DNA from: Gerris lacustris | Lineage: Eukaryota > Arthropoda > Insecta > Hemiptera > Gerridae | Direction: 5' to 3' | Assembly (NCBI GenBank): GCA_951217055.1 | Contig: OX578278.1 | Location: 46,513,574 to 46,577,573 of the forward strand | DNA length: 64,000 nucleotides | Shown: one piece after another, positions 1 through 11,401 of the stretch | How the letters are laid out: each line of letters opens with the position of its first letter | Numbering within the stretch: the stretch's first letter is position 1 | Position numbers and translations under genes: made by a program | Notes under the pieces: generated by a model | Database searches by the model: none | What the model was told of the DNA's origin: nothing | The model's input: only the letters and a program-made list of their open reading frames with translations

Positions 1-2840
1 AATTATTTCAACCTTCAACACCAATTGCTTCCTTCTGTATGAGCACAAATTTGTTTTTATTAACAGCTACAAAATTAACTCATCCGGAATTGAGAAATTT
101 GGATAGTTCGTAGAAAGTACCCCACAGATGGTCCCATGTTAAAGTCAGCCGTGTACGCAAATTTAATGTTGGTAAAAAATAGGTAACTGTGACCTCACTG
201 GAACAAAGTTAATGCATTTTGTTTCATTTTTAGATACAAATAGGTTTTGGATAAATTTTCATTTGTATTTAGAATTATGAAGTTTATAGGAGTTTGTGAA
301 TATTCTTCCGCTATCATTAATCTGCATATCCATCCTATTTACATTGCTTGCAAAAACTCACAAAACTTTTACACTAAATATTTTTTTTCGAAGAAGGGTT
401 TACCAATAAAATATAACTAAATTTAATTTACAAAAGCAAAATTAAAAAAAACAATCGGTCCGAAATCCCCGAATAAAACTTCCTCATATACATCGTCAGA
501 ACCATTTTTGAGAAATATTTTGGTCCCGAGCATAGCGAAGGTAATAGAAGCAATGTTGACATTCTGAAGAACATTTCATTTTGTCTCCGAATTAAAAAAA
601 AATCCTAAACAGAAATCCGTTTCAAACAACATGAACGCGTTAAACTCGTGACTGTTCTGTCGTTCTTGTTTTTAAGATTGGTGGTTTTCCGAACCACCAT
701 ATCTTAAAAACAAATCCGATTTTAATGAAAATTAGTTGGTATAGGTCACAATTAACCTATTGCCGGCCATGATTAATAACCCTTTAACCTTTGCCCCCCC
801 CCCCCTTTTAACCTTTTTCCCCCACTGCTTCTGCATTAGCTTATTTTAGTTTTATTAAGACCTATATCTTATAAAGTACTCATCCTTTTTAACGAAATTT
901 GTATGGTTTATCAAAAGTAGCCAACAGAAAGTTTCATATTCATTTTTAACAGGCAGCGCTAATTTCATTTTTTTGGTGGGGAGGGGGGCAGTGTCCCAAA
1001 TTTATGTCTACAATTAATTAATTTCGTGACTTTGCCACGGGGTATAATTTTTCTAAACATATCCGCCAGAAACATCTTAGTTAGCCATATAATTTTGGCT
1101 TTACAGACAGAAATTGATTATAGGAAAACATAATAAATTAACATTTTTGAACCTTCAGAGAAAATTAAAATCTTACCATATGGTTTTAGTAACTATATAT
1201 TTGTAATTGACGATCGCCAGTGATGTTCCCTTTTGTAAAAAGGTAGATTTAATAAATCGTAAAATGAGCTGAAAATATTAAGGTATTTTTTTACCTTATA
1301 GTGCTTAAATTCGTTTAAGACACTCGGTTTATGAGATCGCAAGAGAAACTGCTCTTCAATATTTCTGACCTCACTTCTGCACACAAAAATAAATCGAAAA
1401 TACGGTCTTTAACCTGTAGCATGGAGGATTACGTCCTCCACTGCTTTGTTGGAGCGATAGGCTCGCATTCCTCCCCAATATGTTATGTAAAGAAATTTGA
1501 AAGATGTGAAAAAAGTTGTATATGACAGATCAATAAGGGAGTAAGATCACCATTAAAAAAAAAACTGTTTAAAACAAACTAACATTCAATAAAGATATTC
1601 GCAATTAATCGCTGGTTTAAGCTTAACCAAAATTCGTGTCCTCAACAAAGGATTCTTTTAAAGATCAAGAATAAATAAGGGGAACTAAGTATTCCCATTT
1701 TTAAAGGCCTTACTAAAGATTTTAATAGACAAAAATACATTTTTTAAGTGTTTCATTATCTAGTGGGAATTGTAGTTTGTTTAATAAATATACTAATTTA
1801 AATGCTAAAAGTTGAAACTAACAAACGTATAGCAATAAAATTTAAATATATTCCAGAATAATAAGAAAAATTATATTTTAATCCTCTCTTATCCCTTAAT
1901 ACAATTTGTATTTCTCGTATTTATTAATCTTTAAAGAAAATAGGTACTTCAAATAAGTAATAGCACTCAAAGAAGAAGGAAAAAAACTACTTGATTAGTG
2001 TTTTTCTAAATATAGATTATATATTTTTAGGCTTGAAAATGGCTTGTCGGGCCGAAACGTTGCCAACCAAATAAGAGTTTTTTATTACCCTAAACGGATC
2101 CACACTACATTGCAAATTATCACAAAGGGTACACATTGGAATTTATCGAAAAAAACTACAATGGACTTTGAATACACGATATATAAGATCCGTGAATCAA
2201 TTTTAATAATTAAAAATTGACTAGCTTTCTTGTTATAAAAATAAATTGTTTCATTCTCTCTTTTCATTTTCGAAAATAGTTTCCTGGAAATTATTAGTTA
2301 ATATTTAAGTTATAGTAAAGTAAATAAATAAATGAAAATCGCCGTTATTTCAATCCAAAATAGATTCCAAGCTCGCCCGAAAGACTGCAAGTGGACACGC
2401 TACAGGTCCTTCCGATGCTGTGGCCAGCATCAGAACCCATTTTCCAATACTGAACGAATACTGAGTACTAAACGTAGAATTATTTGCCTAGTAGTCGGAT
2501 TTCTGACGTGAAAATTACGCCTCTAAAATACGTGTACAATACTTAAATCCATATTTCCTTTTATAGCACTTTTGGATTTTGTTATCCTTAACTTTAGATG
2601 AATACATCACTGAACTTAGAGTTAAAAAAAGACCAGTCATGCACCATGACTTAATGAGCGATTTTCAAAGGCATCTGCGTATTATTAGCTTATAATAATA
2701 TACGAACATTTTGGTTTACAATTTGGATGGGTGAAAAAAAAATTGGTACATAGGTACACAGGATGCCTTTCAAGATGCATGTCGTTGGAAAGCTCTTCAA
2801 GAGTACAGTAATTGTTGTTATGTACACCTTTGTCATATTT
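1..2840. other. No gene recognised
   Basis: AT-rich sequence with only short spurious reading frames. A near-perfect hairpin lies at 666-713, with arms of about 20 bp reading TTGTTTTTAAGAT on the left. A C-run lies near 792-804. At 2040-2075 there is a short motif containing CCGAAACGTTG, of a kind that recurs at 26.9 and 41.5 kb. Nothing else could be assigned. Confidence 0.5.
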
Positions 2841-2850
2841 TCATATAAGA

Positions 2851-2877
2851 GGGGGGGGGGGGGGGGGGGGGAGAGAG
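2851..2877 (+). repeat. Poly-G tract
   Basis: A run of about 21 G residues followed by GAGAGAGGG. It is one of several long G or C homopolymers in the window (others near 792, 18718, 33724, 35193, 40505, 40624 and 42256). Such runs can form G-quadruplexes and are error-prone in sequencing, so the exact length is uncertain. Confidence 0.9.
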
Positions 2878-4285
2878 GGTAAATATAAAAAACACATTTT
2901 TATGCTATTTTTGACCCTAAATTGTCAAAATTTGACCCCTAAATGGACTCCAAAAATTCTGGCCAACGAACTCATCCTTTCTTTTGATATTATTGACATT
3001 TTAAAATTTGTTTGGATTTTTTAAGTGCATCCTAGGGTGAGATATCGTCTAGAGTGACACATACATATATACATACATACATACATTAAAAAGTGTTAAA
3101 TTTCAGGAATCGATTAAGAATGGTCTAAAACAGATTTCCATGGAAAAAATTTTCAAAAATTTTGAAGCCATTGCAATAGCTTAATTTTCTTTGAAAATTC
3201 GCTAACAGGAATAAAAAAAACTTTTAGCAACATTTAAAAAAGGGAAGATAAAACATCCACTTTTCTTTAAGATATAAAAGAACGAACGCAAAAACTAATA
3301 CAAAGGAAAAACGGAATAAAAATGGGATACTGAACGATGGACTATTTATTGCTTAAAAAGCTAGAAAAAATCAACCCTATACTAGTTCATACTAAGAATA
3401 TGAAATATTTGAAATACACATTTAACAAAATAAGCCTGTTATTTTTATGAATGACTTAAGTTAGCTATTGGATACTAAGTTCAAAACATTCAGGGGAAAC
3501 AAGATATATAATAATAGTTCAATAATAAAGAGAATCTACTGTAATGAAAAAGTTATCAATCTTTTACAACTATTACATTTAAACTGTTGCGCCAATTTTT
3601 AAGAGACGGTTTTACAAGATTGAAATTAACAACAATATCTTAAAATCAGATAAACAAAGCGTTGTAAATATTAATAATTACCAGATACCTCAATTTTCCT
3701 CATTGACTACTTTTTTAATATTTTACCCAATGTTTTCTCTCATCTTCAAAAACAAATCATGGTAAATATGTTATGTTATAATTATCGCAAATGCTATTAA
3801 CGTAAAACTTGATTGATTAAGTTATTGCAACGCACAGTGAACTTAATCAAACTTCATTATATTTTAACAAAATTATATTTTGTTTTAGAAACATTAAACT
3901 TGTCCACTCTGTAAATAGCTAATTTACTTATTCTAAATAATTTAATTCATGTAAGATGGTTAGATAAACTTGGCTAATTTGCCACATATTCACTGTCTTG
4001 ATGACATTATGTATTATTGATAAAATATGTTATAATATATATTTTTTTAAAGGCAATTATTTTAATAAATGCCAATATTGTAATTAAGAGTACAGCAAAC
4101 GACTAATTCATTTGGTACTTAGCCAGAACCCGAAGATGCCGGTAAAATGTTGGAACCCTCAACCGAGATTATAGAAGAGTTTGACAAGTCCGTTAATGTC
4201 CACTCTTCTCAATGACATCTTCGGATTCCACCGTTAAAATAAAGATCACAAGAGACTTTAACGCTACATATAAGATAAGGATAAA
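2878..4285. other. No gene recognised
   Basis: AT-rich intergenic sequence. A short CATA tract sits at about 3061-3088. At 4128-4225 two short inverted segments (around CGAAGATGCCGG and CATCTTCGG) could form an imperfect stem. No coding signal was seen. Confidence 0.45.
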
Positions 4286-4610
4286 ATGTAACTAACGGCC
4301 TGATGTGAAGACCTGATGATCGCCGCCAAGAGCGCGGCGGCCAGAGCTGCGTGCATGGTGGGCCGTAGGGACAGACTGAAGGTTCACCATACCACCACTC
4401 TGATTCGGCTGAACCAGGGCTGGAGGGGGCCAGGCTTTACCCCGCTGTACCCTCGGGCCCATTGGTGGCCTAGCCTCGGTACAGTAGACTACGCTGAGAT
4501 ACTGCCGCACTCGTGCTGACGACGGTCCATCGTCTCCGCAGACATGGGCACAGGGCCCACACCAGCGTCTACGGCCTCACTAGCCATCCTGGCAATAGTA
4601 CAGGTGACTT
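4286..4610. other. GC-rich island of unknown origin
   Basis: About 320 bp that are clearly more GC-rich than the flanks, with short overlapping reading frames on both strands (4316-4519 plus, 4292-4510 minus). I recognise no protein family in any frame. An acceptor-like CGCAG (about 4538-4542) and a donor-like AGGTGACT (about 4602) could bracket a small exon, but nothing else supports this. It could be an unrecognised exon, a CpG-rich regulatory segment or a retroelement fragment. The edges are set by the composition change. Confidence 0.4.
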
Positions 4611-5780
4611 GATAAACATTATTTTCTCTAACATTTATCCTCAATCATATTCCTCACAAATATTTTTTCAAGTGTGGTTCGGTGATTGGTCTACAACTCA
4701 TCTTCATGCAAACGCTACCCTGATAAAATCTATTCATTGATTAAAAATAAACCTCTAACACATAAGAGTATTTTAATTATCATTATTTTTATTTTGGAGG
4801 AATAATTGCTCCACAATAAGAGGTCCTGCTCTCAAACCCATATAATAAGTCTTCCATGAAAAGTGATAATTTTTTAAAATTACAAATCTTTTTATCTCAA
4901 TACTCCCTTACAGCTATTTCAATTTTTATAAAATGTCAACAATTAAACAATTAATATAATAGTAATATAAAAACCATTTCTTCATAAAATAAAATTCTAA
5001 TTTATCATACCGTATATGTATTTTTAGCACAATTCCTTCAGTGTACTTAACGTCTTATTTCTTTTTTGTTTCTGAGCTAGAACATAAAAAGAAGTAAGAA
5101 AAAAAACATTGAAATAATATAATAAAAATTAATATAATTAAGTATAGATGTATAAATAATGATAGATATTATAAAGAAGATACGTGTAATCAACTCTACC
5201 CTTTATCGTTGAACCTCAAAGACATTCACAACTCTGCGGGGTTTACTCTATTATTTATAAAAATTGATATTAATAAAGTCATAAACTATATAAATATATA
5301 CTTAATAACAATAAATAAATAAAATGAAGTACATACACATAATTATTTCCCTTTTTTTAAAGTAATTAAATTACCAACTATAATAAGGCTTTGATATAAA
5401 TGTTTACAAGAATACAATGAAATACACGATAATTATAAAAATTAATAAACAAATATTTAAAAAATTATATAGTTAATGATATATTTAATAGGTACATAAA
5501 AATCATAATAAAAATTAAATTGAAATAATAAATTATTGTATTGTTAAATTTATATTAAACTAGAACTTAATTTAATTTTTTGCTATCCAAATAAAAGTTC
5601 CTTAATTACTAGTAAACTATATTGCGCATTAAAAATAGATTACTAATTTATGGAACATTCTTTTAAATAAAGAAAACATATTATTAATTTTAGGAGTAGT
5701 ACAATAGCATTCCTCATAATTAAAACGTTATAATATAGTAAAATAAAAATGTATTCCTTAAAACTTAAAAGGGGTTACCA
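4611..5780. other. No gene recognised
   Basis: Very AT-rich sequence with many short A/T repeats. No reading frame, tRNA fold or transposon end was identified. Confidence 0.45.
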
Positions 5781-5793
5781 AATAGAATACAAT

Positions 5794-6118
5794 GAGTTAT
5801 GGAGTTGAATATAATGAGTTGCGGAGTGGAATAAAATGAGTTGCAGAGTGGAATACAATGAGTGGCGGAGTGGAATACAATGAGTTCCGGAGTAAAATAC
5901 GAGTTCGGGAGTGGAATACAATGAGTTACGGGATGGTATACAATTTTATTCTTTACTACTAAATGAGTTGCGGAGAGGAAAACAACAAGTTTCGGAGTGG
6001 AATACAAAGATTTACGGAGTGGAATACAATGAGTTATGGAGTGGAATATAATGACTTACGGAGTGAAAAACAAAATATAATGAATTACGGAGAGGAGTAC
6101 AATAAGTTACGGAGTAAA
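5794..6118 (+). repeat. 22-bp minisatellite
   Basis: About 14 imperfect copies of a 22-bp unit of the form GAGTTRCGGAGTGGAATACA plus AT. The array is interrupted by a non-repeat patch at about 5940-5963 and by a variant at 6062-6085. Because 22 is not a multiple of 3, the reading frames across it (minus 5765-6007, plus 5963-6166) are by-products of the repeat and are not genes. Confidence 0.9.
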
Positions 6119-6682
6119 TTTAATAATATTGTATTACTTACTATTAAAGAGAGTTGCAATATGTAAAGTGTTATTGTTTAAAATGAAATGTTATTTTATA
6201 CAGTGGAATGAAGTCATGTTGTCAACACTTTTAATTAAGTTCCAAAAGAAGGCTTTTTAAATTGAAAATTTAATTTTAGCGGAAAAAATAACAAAGCAGA
6301 AGTCTGATCAAATTATTAATTTATTTGATTGCAAATATAAGGGGTAATTTATTTGGGGCTTTATATTAGGGGACTTTATTTATAAGCTATAAGTTTTAAA
6401 TATGTTAACTTTTTTACCTAGATAAATAAACAGGTCAAGTGTGTGCTAGCCAGCACAAGCGAGGGTCCGTAGGCTGCACAGTACTGTTAAAGTAGTACCT
6501 ATTGATAATGCTTTTTATAATGCTAAAAAGCTTACTTTGAACTATCCTAAGGGTCTGATGTTCTCAAAACACATAAAAAAACTTGTGATAAAGTATTTTT
6601 TTGCCAATGAACCGGACTATAAACATATAAATACATCGAAAAGAGCAAAATTATATAAAAAAAAAACTTATAACTTATAGCT

Positions 6683-7178
6683 TTAATTTAAATCAAATTA
6701 TAATTATTATTAACTACGGGAAACAGACAGATAAAAATACACTCCAGCGTTGGGATGGAGTGTATTTTTCTCTGTCTGTTTCCCGTAGTTAATAATAATT
6801 ATAATTTGATTTAAATTAAAATTTAAACTTTCCGTAGTATAAAAAATACCAAAAACTTAAAATTGAATTTCGAATTGATTGTACAAGGTACAGGTACTAA
6901 TTGAGTACTTTATAATTGTAAGCGTTAATTCTTGGTTTAGTTCTAATGTCATAAATATTGACTGTTTATATCAAATGTATATGAATATTGAAAGCTTGGA
7001 TTCGGGACTAGTTAGCGATTACGGCAGTCAAAAATAATTCTCCTGCGTAGCTTAGTTGGCCAGAGCATCTGTACTAGAAATACAAGGGACCCGTGGTTCA
7101 AATCTCGGCGCGGGAGTGTATTTTTCACTGTCTGTTTCCCGTAGTAAATAATAATTATAATTTGATTTAAATTTAATT
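6683..7178 (+). repeat. tRNA-bearing repeat, locus 1
   Basis: A monomer of about 356 bp whose ends are direct repeats: GTGTATTTTTC followed by TGTCTGTTTCCCGTAG and an AT-rich block occurs at about 6760-6815 and again at 7116-7175. Upstream, at 6683-6758, is an inverted copy of the same AT block, ending in a short hairpin where a tRNA-like part appears to be deleted (around CACTCCAGCG). The tRNA-like core is at 7041-7115. The same repeat occurs, better preserved, at 11349-12250, with a fragment at 59767-59825. Confidence 0.7.
7041..7115 (+). tRNA. tRNA-like sequence inside a repeat
   Basis: A 75-nt segment that can fold as a tRNA. The 7-bp acceptor stem TCCTGCG pairs with CGCGGGA (one T-G pair). 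The D arm runs GCTTAGTTGGCCAGAGC. The anticodon stem is imperfect with loop CTAGAAA. The B-box-like GGTTCAAATC lies in the T arm. The loop would read AGA, but the long variable arm of a serine tRNA is absent. Because it is embedded in a dispersed repeat, it is more likely a tRNA-derived repeat part than a working gene. Confidence 0.45.
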
Positions 7179-7992
7179 ATTATTGCACTTTAAATTTTAT
7201 TTAACGAAATCCTGCCCCAATAGTTGATTCTTCAATAAAAATATTTGATTATCAAAACAGCTACTAGAAGATATCGTTATCTCATTTTTTTAAAAAATGG
7301 ACTTGGTTTACTTTAGCTCTGACCCCTTCATATTTTCCTGCATCTCTGTCCGTCCGTCTATCTGTCGCCTGCTCTCACGGCTACACCTTTTGTCCGATCA
7401 CTTTCAAATTTGGTATGTATTTTAAAAATTTAGCGGCTTAAAACAAAAAGTTTTCAAAAAATAAGGGTAAAATAACTTTTTTTTGTAGACTGTGTGGGGT
7501 ATCATATTAAAGGGTACATCGAACTGATTACAAAAATATATAATTTTTTGTTATAAGCTTTGATAGGGCGAGCGTAGGCGATTTTGAAGTTGGTGTGAAA
7601 AGTGCCCCCCTCCCTTTATTTCGCTTATGTAAAGTGCAAAAAATCTGAAAAAATTTCTGAACATTCTTCGACCAAAAGTAAAGTTACTGCTTTTGGAAAT
7701 TTCGATTTTTTTTTTATATATATATATTTATAATTATGCTCTTTTCGATGTATTTATATGTTTATAGTCCGGTTCATTGGCAAAAAATACTTTATCAGAA
7801 GTTTGTTTCCGTGTTTTGAGAATATCAGACCCATAGGATAGTTCAAAGTAGGCTTTTTAGTATTTTAAAAAGCATTATCAATAGGTACTACTTTAACAAT
7901 ACTGTGTAGCCTACAGACCCTCGCTTGTGCTGGCTAGCACACACTTGACCTGTTTATTTATCTAGGTAAAAAAGTTAACATATTTAAAACTT

Positions 7993-8762
7993 TTCCTTTT
8001 AACTTATTTATGATAAAAAAAATGTATAGTTATTAAGTAGTATTAAGGTGAAGATTAACATTGCTTTACGATACTCAGTATTTATAGAATTTGTTACAGT
8101 AAATTCTAAGTCAGTGCTTACTGTAACAGTTTTCCCTTTTTAAATTTTCTTTTTAAGTTGGTTTTATTGTTCTCTGTCGGACTGCAAAACTTTATAAGCA
8201 AGTGTTAATCAAATATACTCCCACATACTCGTATATATTTCTTGAAAGTATGAATATTAATTATAATTCTGATCTTAACTTCAAACTAACCTTGTTGTTT
8301 TTTTCTCCAAAATAATATGTTAAGCCTTACATAACTAGTTTATGCAATCCCACCAAACAAATCTGTGTAGCAGTTTAGGATTAATTTTATATTATTTTAT
8401 TTTTTTCTACCAAAACATAATTTAATGAAATTATTATGATAAAAACAGATAAGCTATCTTTAACTGACACCATTAATATCACTAGCCTATAATGTATTTA
8501 TGTACTAAACAATGTTGTATAAAAAAAAAATCTTGAAAAATATATTCACTATTTAATTATAAATTCTCATTTTGTTGTAAGTAAATTCAGCAAAACAGTA
8601 TAAATAACATATTTTAAATGATATATTCACTAAATAAAACAATTAATGGAAAGTAAAATTTACAATAATTGTATGAATGAATGAAAAAATATTTGTATTT
8701 GAAGAATATTTATAGAAAGTGGTTACAGTAAATTATAAAAGAAATATTCTCTCCTAAATAAA
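7993..8762. other. No gene recognised
   Basis: AT-rich sequence. No coding, RNA or transposon-end signal was identified. Confidence 0.45.
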
Positions 8763-8872
8763 AAAATCGGGTCCGGGGTACCTCGGAACTTTTCCTCACT
8801 TTGGAGGAGGAAGCAGCAATGGGCTAGGTCAGTACTTGGATGGGTGACCGTTTTGAACTAACTGATTTTTTT
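8763..8872 (+). ncRNA. 5S-rRNA-derived fragment
   Basis: The segment from about 8806 to 8853 resembles the internal promoter half of 5S rRNA: GAAGCAGC, then GGGCTAGGTCAG and TACTTGGATGGGTGACCG, which corresponds to box C. The 5' third and the 3' end of 5S rRNA are not recognisable. The block is bounded by short inverted repeats (AATAAAAAAATCGG and CTGATTTTTTTATT). This suggests a 5S-derived SINE or a processed 5S pseudogene rather than a functional 5S gene. Confidence 0.6.
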
Positions 8873-8934
8873 ATTACTATTTTTCAAAAAAAATATTTAT
8901 ACATTATTTATTTTATTTCATTTATTTAATTATT

Positions 8935-9505
8935 TGAATGTTGGCGGTATTTTGACAGAAGTAAACAAACTTTGAAGTTTAACAAAAACATCGCAATAAT
9001 TAATAATTATGTTCGCTTATAACTTTTAAACTAATTAATGGAATTTCATCGGGTTTTCTTTATATTTGTTCCTTGTTTTTTACCGGTTCCAATAAAATCA
9101 AAAACGTATTTAAACTTTCGGTATTAATAACCATCAAATTTTCACAATTCAAAAAACGATATCTTCAAAATGGCGGCCAATATCAAATTTAAATTTGGTG
9201 GATTTGTTAGTCATTCAGAGAGGTACATTCGTGCCAAATTTCAACTCGATCGGACCACTTTTCGATTTCTTACGATTTTTTAAAAAATGTTTGCCATCAG
9301 CAGAGATTCAAGATGGCGGAAAATGTTGATTTTCCGGGTGGCACAACTAGAAGTAAGGACTGATTTTTCTGCCAAGTTTCAACTCTCTAGTTTAAATACC
9401 CTGGGCACTGCGATGATAACACACACATACATACATACACAAATACACACAGACAGATGTCGTGCTGAAAACCACTCAGGTCTTAAAAACACCCAGTACG
9501 GATAA
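8935..9505. repeat. Probable dispersed repeat
   Basis: The stretch contains phrases typical of insect dispersed repeats: ATGGCGGCCAATATC, GTGCCAAATTTCAACTCGAT, CAAGATGGCGG, and near 9420-9455 a run of ACACACATACATACATACAC. It ends before a poly-A run at 9521. No terminal repeats were resolved, so element boundaries and class are unknown. Confidence 0.35.
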
Positions 9506-9713
9506 TTCATTTGAAATCTCAAAAAAAAAAAAAAAAAAAATTTGGGCGAAAACAACTTTTCCTACCATAGTTGAGGAGAAGTAAAAAGAAAATATAATCA
9601 TTGAATAAAAACAATATATAATAATAATAATATAAATAAAACACATTCGTAAATAAGGCTAGTATTTGTATAGATATATGTAAATAATAGTATATTATGT
9701 TACAAGGCTGTGA

Positions 9714-9802
9714 AGTGAGTTTTTTCTTTACCGCGGCAATTACATTTACTGTCGAGCGAAGCGAGACAGTAAATATTGCCAAGGTAAAGAAAAAACACTT
9801 CA
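9714..9802. repeat. Long hairpin
   Basis: Two arms of about 40 nt (AAGTGAGTTTTTTCTTTACC on the left; GGTAAAGAAAAAACACTT on the right) flank GAGCGAAGCGA. The arms also share the ATTTACTGTC/GACAGTAAAT core. The TTTTTTCTTTAC part recurs in the hairpin at 10055-10118, so both may be parts of one non-autonomous element. Confidence 0.6.
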
Positions 9803-10054
9803 AAGTCGCGTAGCATATGCTATTTTTTCCGAGGTAGCAGACAATGAAAAAACATTAAATATTAATCACTAATCAATATATAATAATAACAAATATTAGT
9901 ACATACTTAAGACTTAAAAAAAGAAACCTTAAAATGAGGTTACACTATAAGAAAAGATAAATAAAACGCATTGACATCTAGCGGATTTTTATCGTACTAG
10001 AAGCATTTCTACAGAGACTGCAACGGTACTAACGGAAGTTTTGACAACTACCCG

Positions 10055-10118
10055 CCGTAAAGAAAAAATCTTTTAGTGCCTAGGACGTAAAAGATTTTTT
10101 CTTTACAGCTAGGAGTAA
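10055..10118. repeat. Second hairpin of the TTCTTTAC type
   Basis: TAAAGAAAAAATCTTTTA and TAAAAGATTTTTTCTTTA are perfectly complementary around GTGCCTAGGACG. It lies about 250 bp from the hairpin at 9714-9802 and shares its arm sequence. Confidence 0.7.
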
Positions 10119-10701
10119 TGAAAAGATTTTTTAAGTCCACGTAATGAAAAAATGGATTTTAGCTATGTTTTTTAGGCTCTAAAGTTACTATTTCACAGCC
10201 TACCACGGAAAAACTAATTTTATTCGTTTAGAGTAAATTACCGAATTTTTGCTTGCTTTTTGAGACTGAACTCATCTGACCACTCTATACAAAAAAGATG
10301 CGTAAGCATGAATGCTGATTTTGGTGGCTCGTAGATTGGGCACCTGAGAAAGATATGAGCCAGCGTCTCTAATTTCCCTTGATCTGAACACATTTCATCA
10401 AATTGTAATATACATGAAATTCCTTTTATAATTAGTTTTCAGCTGTCTGAACCTGAGCTAAAATCCGTTGAACGGCAAAGGGGAGAAGAGGGTTTTGTAT
10501 TCAGATGGTTAGAATCAGTGAAGTTAAATGAATTGTAGGGCTCTAAATAAGCTAGAGTAGGACGTTCTTTGTACTCTTGGTGTTTTAGTTTCAAGGAATA
10601 AGGTAATACTATGATTTCAATAAATGCTTTACTATAAGCTAAACCGATATCTATTTCAGGAGCAACATCGATTGTATTATAAATTATTTAACTTGGGAAA
10701 C
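10119..10701. other. No gene recognised
   Basis: AT-rich sequence. No reading frame or repeat boundary was recognised. Confidence 0.4.
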
Positions 10702-10709
10702 CCAATTAT

Positions 10710-10934
10710 CAGGGGCGTACCCAGGATTTATTTGGGGGGATAACACACACACACACATATAAATATGTGTGTGAGTGTGTGTCTACACATACATGAATGA
10801 AAGAACAGATTGTTAGAAGGTTAAACAGAAGGAATAGCATGACTAAATAATAGATAACACAAAGATCAAGAAAATAGAATTATTACTCATAAAAAGGTCA
10901 AATATTTTTTAAATTTTGAGGGGGCACATCCCTG
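10710..10934. mobile_element. hAT-like MITE
   Basis: A 225-bp element. The ends are CAGGGGCGTACCC and, inverted, CAGGGATGTGCCC. It is flanked by an 8-bp near-identical duplication, CCAATTAT at 10702-10709 and TCAATTAT at 10935-10942. An 8-bp duplication and CAGGG ends fit the hAT superfamily. The interior holds an AC/GT microsatellite (about 10741-10787) and no coding sequence, so it would be non-autonomous. Confidence 0.6.
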
Positions 10935-10942
10935 TCAATTAT

Positions 10943-11336
10943 ATTTAGAATTAGAAATGTACCTATCTTCGGAGTCTAAGAAAACTAAATGATTCAAGCA
11001 CTTTCTTGGTATCCTGGAATATTCTGAATTGTGATGTTTGATAATAAAGGTAAAAGTTGGTGGGGAAATTGTTTGAAGATACATGTTGAATTGAATTCTG
11101 GTCTGATTATGTAGTACAGGGTGTTGGATTTTAAGGAAAAGTAGTTTTTTTAAACAAATGGTTTTGGGAAGATTCTGGTTGTTCTGTGTAATGGAGCGAC
11201 CAGTAAGGGAAGGGTATAGCAGAGTTCCAAGTAAGGATGCATCAAATACTTGTTTGACGACATGAAAAAAGCTATTTTAAGCTTTAGCAAGTGTTTCCAT
11301 TACAATATTTTTATATATGTATAAAAATCCATAATC
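10943..11336. other. No gene recognised
   Basis: AT-rich sequence between two mobile elements. No signal was recognised. Confidence 0.4.
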
Positions 11337-11401
11337 TAGAAGTAATATAAATCAAATTATAATTATTATTAACTACGGGAAACAGACAGTGAAAAATACA
11401 C

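Larger units (their letters stand above)
6391..7992. mobile_element. Element with about 265-bp terminal inverted repeats
   Basis: The left arm (6391-6656) and right arm (about 7729-7992) are inverted copies of each other. They start at AAGTTTTAAATATGTTAAC and include GGTCAAGTGTGTGCTAGCC close to the outer ends. They differ by scattered substitutions and small indels, which suggests an old insertion. The interior has no transposase. It carries a tRNA-like repeat copy (6683-7178) and a stretch (about 7300-7470) with GTCCGTCCGTC and TTTCAAATTTGGTATG motifs common in insect dispersed repeats. No clear target-site duplication was found, so the class is unknown. It is probably a foldback-type or long-TIR DNA transposon. 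Confidence 0.65.

Noticed and set aside
5794..6118. CRISPR array
   Set aside because: The units are contiguous with no unique spacers, and the context is eukaryotic.
5765..6166. Protein-coding frames of 80 and 67 codons
   Set aside because: Both are translations of the 22-bp minisatellite.
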